A DNA stretch of 64,000 nt from Nonomuraea candida (GTDB lineage: Bacteria; Actinomycetota; Actinomycetes; Streptosporangiales; Streptosporangiaceae). Location of the stretch: NCBI RefSeq assembly GCF_000725485.1, contig NZ_KL647031.1, forward strand, positions 434,001 to 498,000. Reading direction: 5' to 3'. Every line of letters begins with the position of its first letter. The first letter of the stretch is position 1. The notes under the pieces were generated by a model that saw only the letters and a program-made list of their open reading frames with translations, was not told the origin of the DNA and did not search any database. A program made the position numbers and the translations under genes. Of this stretch, positions 63,688 through 64,000 are shown one piece after another.

Positions 63688-64000
63688 TGTCTCCCACCAT
63701 CAGGAGCGTGGAGGTCGTCCCGGTCGCCGGGCACGACAGCATGCTGCTCAACCTCAGCGGCGCCCATGGGCCGTTCTTCACCCGCAACATCGTCATCGTC
63801 ACCGACTCCGACGGGCGCACCGGCCTGGGCGAGGTGCCCGGCGGCGAGGCCATCAGGCGGACCATCGACGAGGCCGGCGAGCTGCTGGCCGGCGAGTCCG
63901 TGGCCCGCTACCGCACGCTGCTGCGCCTGGTGGGCGAGCGGTTCGCCGCCAGGGACGCCGGCGGGCGCGGGCTGCAGACCTTCGACCTGCGCACCACCGT
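63688..64000 (+). CDS. gudD: glucarate dehydratase, 3' end outside window
   Basis: First 104 codons from GTG 63688. The diagnostic capping-domain sequence is present: [31 protein letters not shown], and [16 protein letters not shown], which match GudD closely. Dehydrates D-glucarate or L-idarate to 5-keto-4-deoxyglucarate, feeding KdgD. GGGG-rich ribosome-binding region ends about 9 bases upstream. Confidence 0.95.

Overview
The window is very GC-rich actinobacterial DNA. Indicators are GTG/TTG starts, G+C-loaded third codon positions, an Mce/YrbE lipid-import operon, an ANTAR regulator, a SigB/RsbW partner-switching module, F420-dependent oxidoreductase families, an EspC-like type VII secretion substrate and a rifampicin-monooxygenase relic. 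A Streptosporangiales-type actinomycete (Nonomuraea-like) is my best inference; no rRNA or other decisive marker is present.

Layout. (1) 1-8593, minus strand: a tightly coupled yrbE-yrbE-mceABCDEF-Mce-associated operon with no ATPase gene. (2) 8673-18835: PepP aminopeptidase, a CBS-pair protein, a repeat-bearing anchored protein, a cyclase/ThDP-enzyme pair, the PTS-dependent dihydroxyacetone kinase genes dhaKLM, a PlsC-like acyltransferase, a secreted GH16 glycosidase and a GT4 glycosyltransferase. (3) 18943-23730: a general-stress cluster (PAS-GAF-PP2C protein with substituted metal ligands, GAF-ANTAR, STAS antagonist, SigB-type sigma factor, RsbW-like kinase). (4) 23737-25793: two paralogous coiled proteins and an HTH protein, then tRNA-Pro(GGG) with a strong terminator. 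(5) 26363-30750: a TetR/MFS unit with matched double operators, a hydrolase with an abnormal 3' end, and an HxlR/F420-reductase pair. (6) 31001-33313: a YbaB / EspC-like / membrane protein cassette resembling a type VII secretion toxin locus, with an apparent decayed downstream gene. (7) 33521-42876: proline catabolism (PucR regulator, proline dehydrogenase, P5C dehydrogenase), a GlxA-type regulator with a DJ-1/PfpI partner, and an ArsR/MFS pair. (8) 42933-48450: Ser/Thr kinase, a frameshifted rifampicin monooxygenase behind a 19-codon leader ORF, and an unrecognised 488-residue protein preceded by a 48-residue membrane protein and a long leader. (9) 48611-51598: ferredoxin-ferredoxin reductase fusion plus cytochrome P450. 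(10) 51615-64000: a hexarate (glucarate/galactarate/talarate) locus with two mosaic-duplicated talarate/galactarate dehydratase-like enzymes, a FadR-type regulator, a Tat-exported serine hydrolase, a third enolase-superfamily enzyme, a UspA protein, a TctCBA tripartite transporter, a LysR regulator, 5-dehydro-4-deoxyglucarate dehydratase and the start of gudD.

Functionally, regions 7 and 10 are complete-looking catabolic modules: proline to glutamate, and hexarates to 2,5-dioxopentanoate. Region 3 is a partner-switching module. Several gene 3' ends carry short tandem duplications that include the stop codon.
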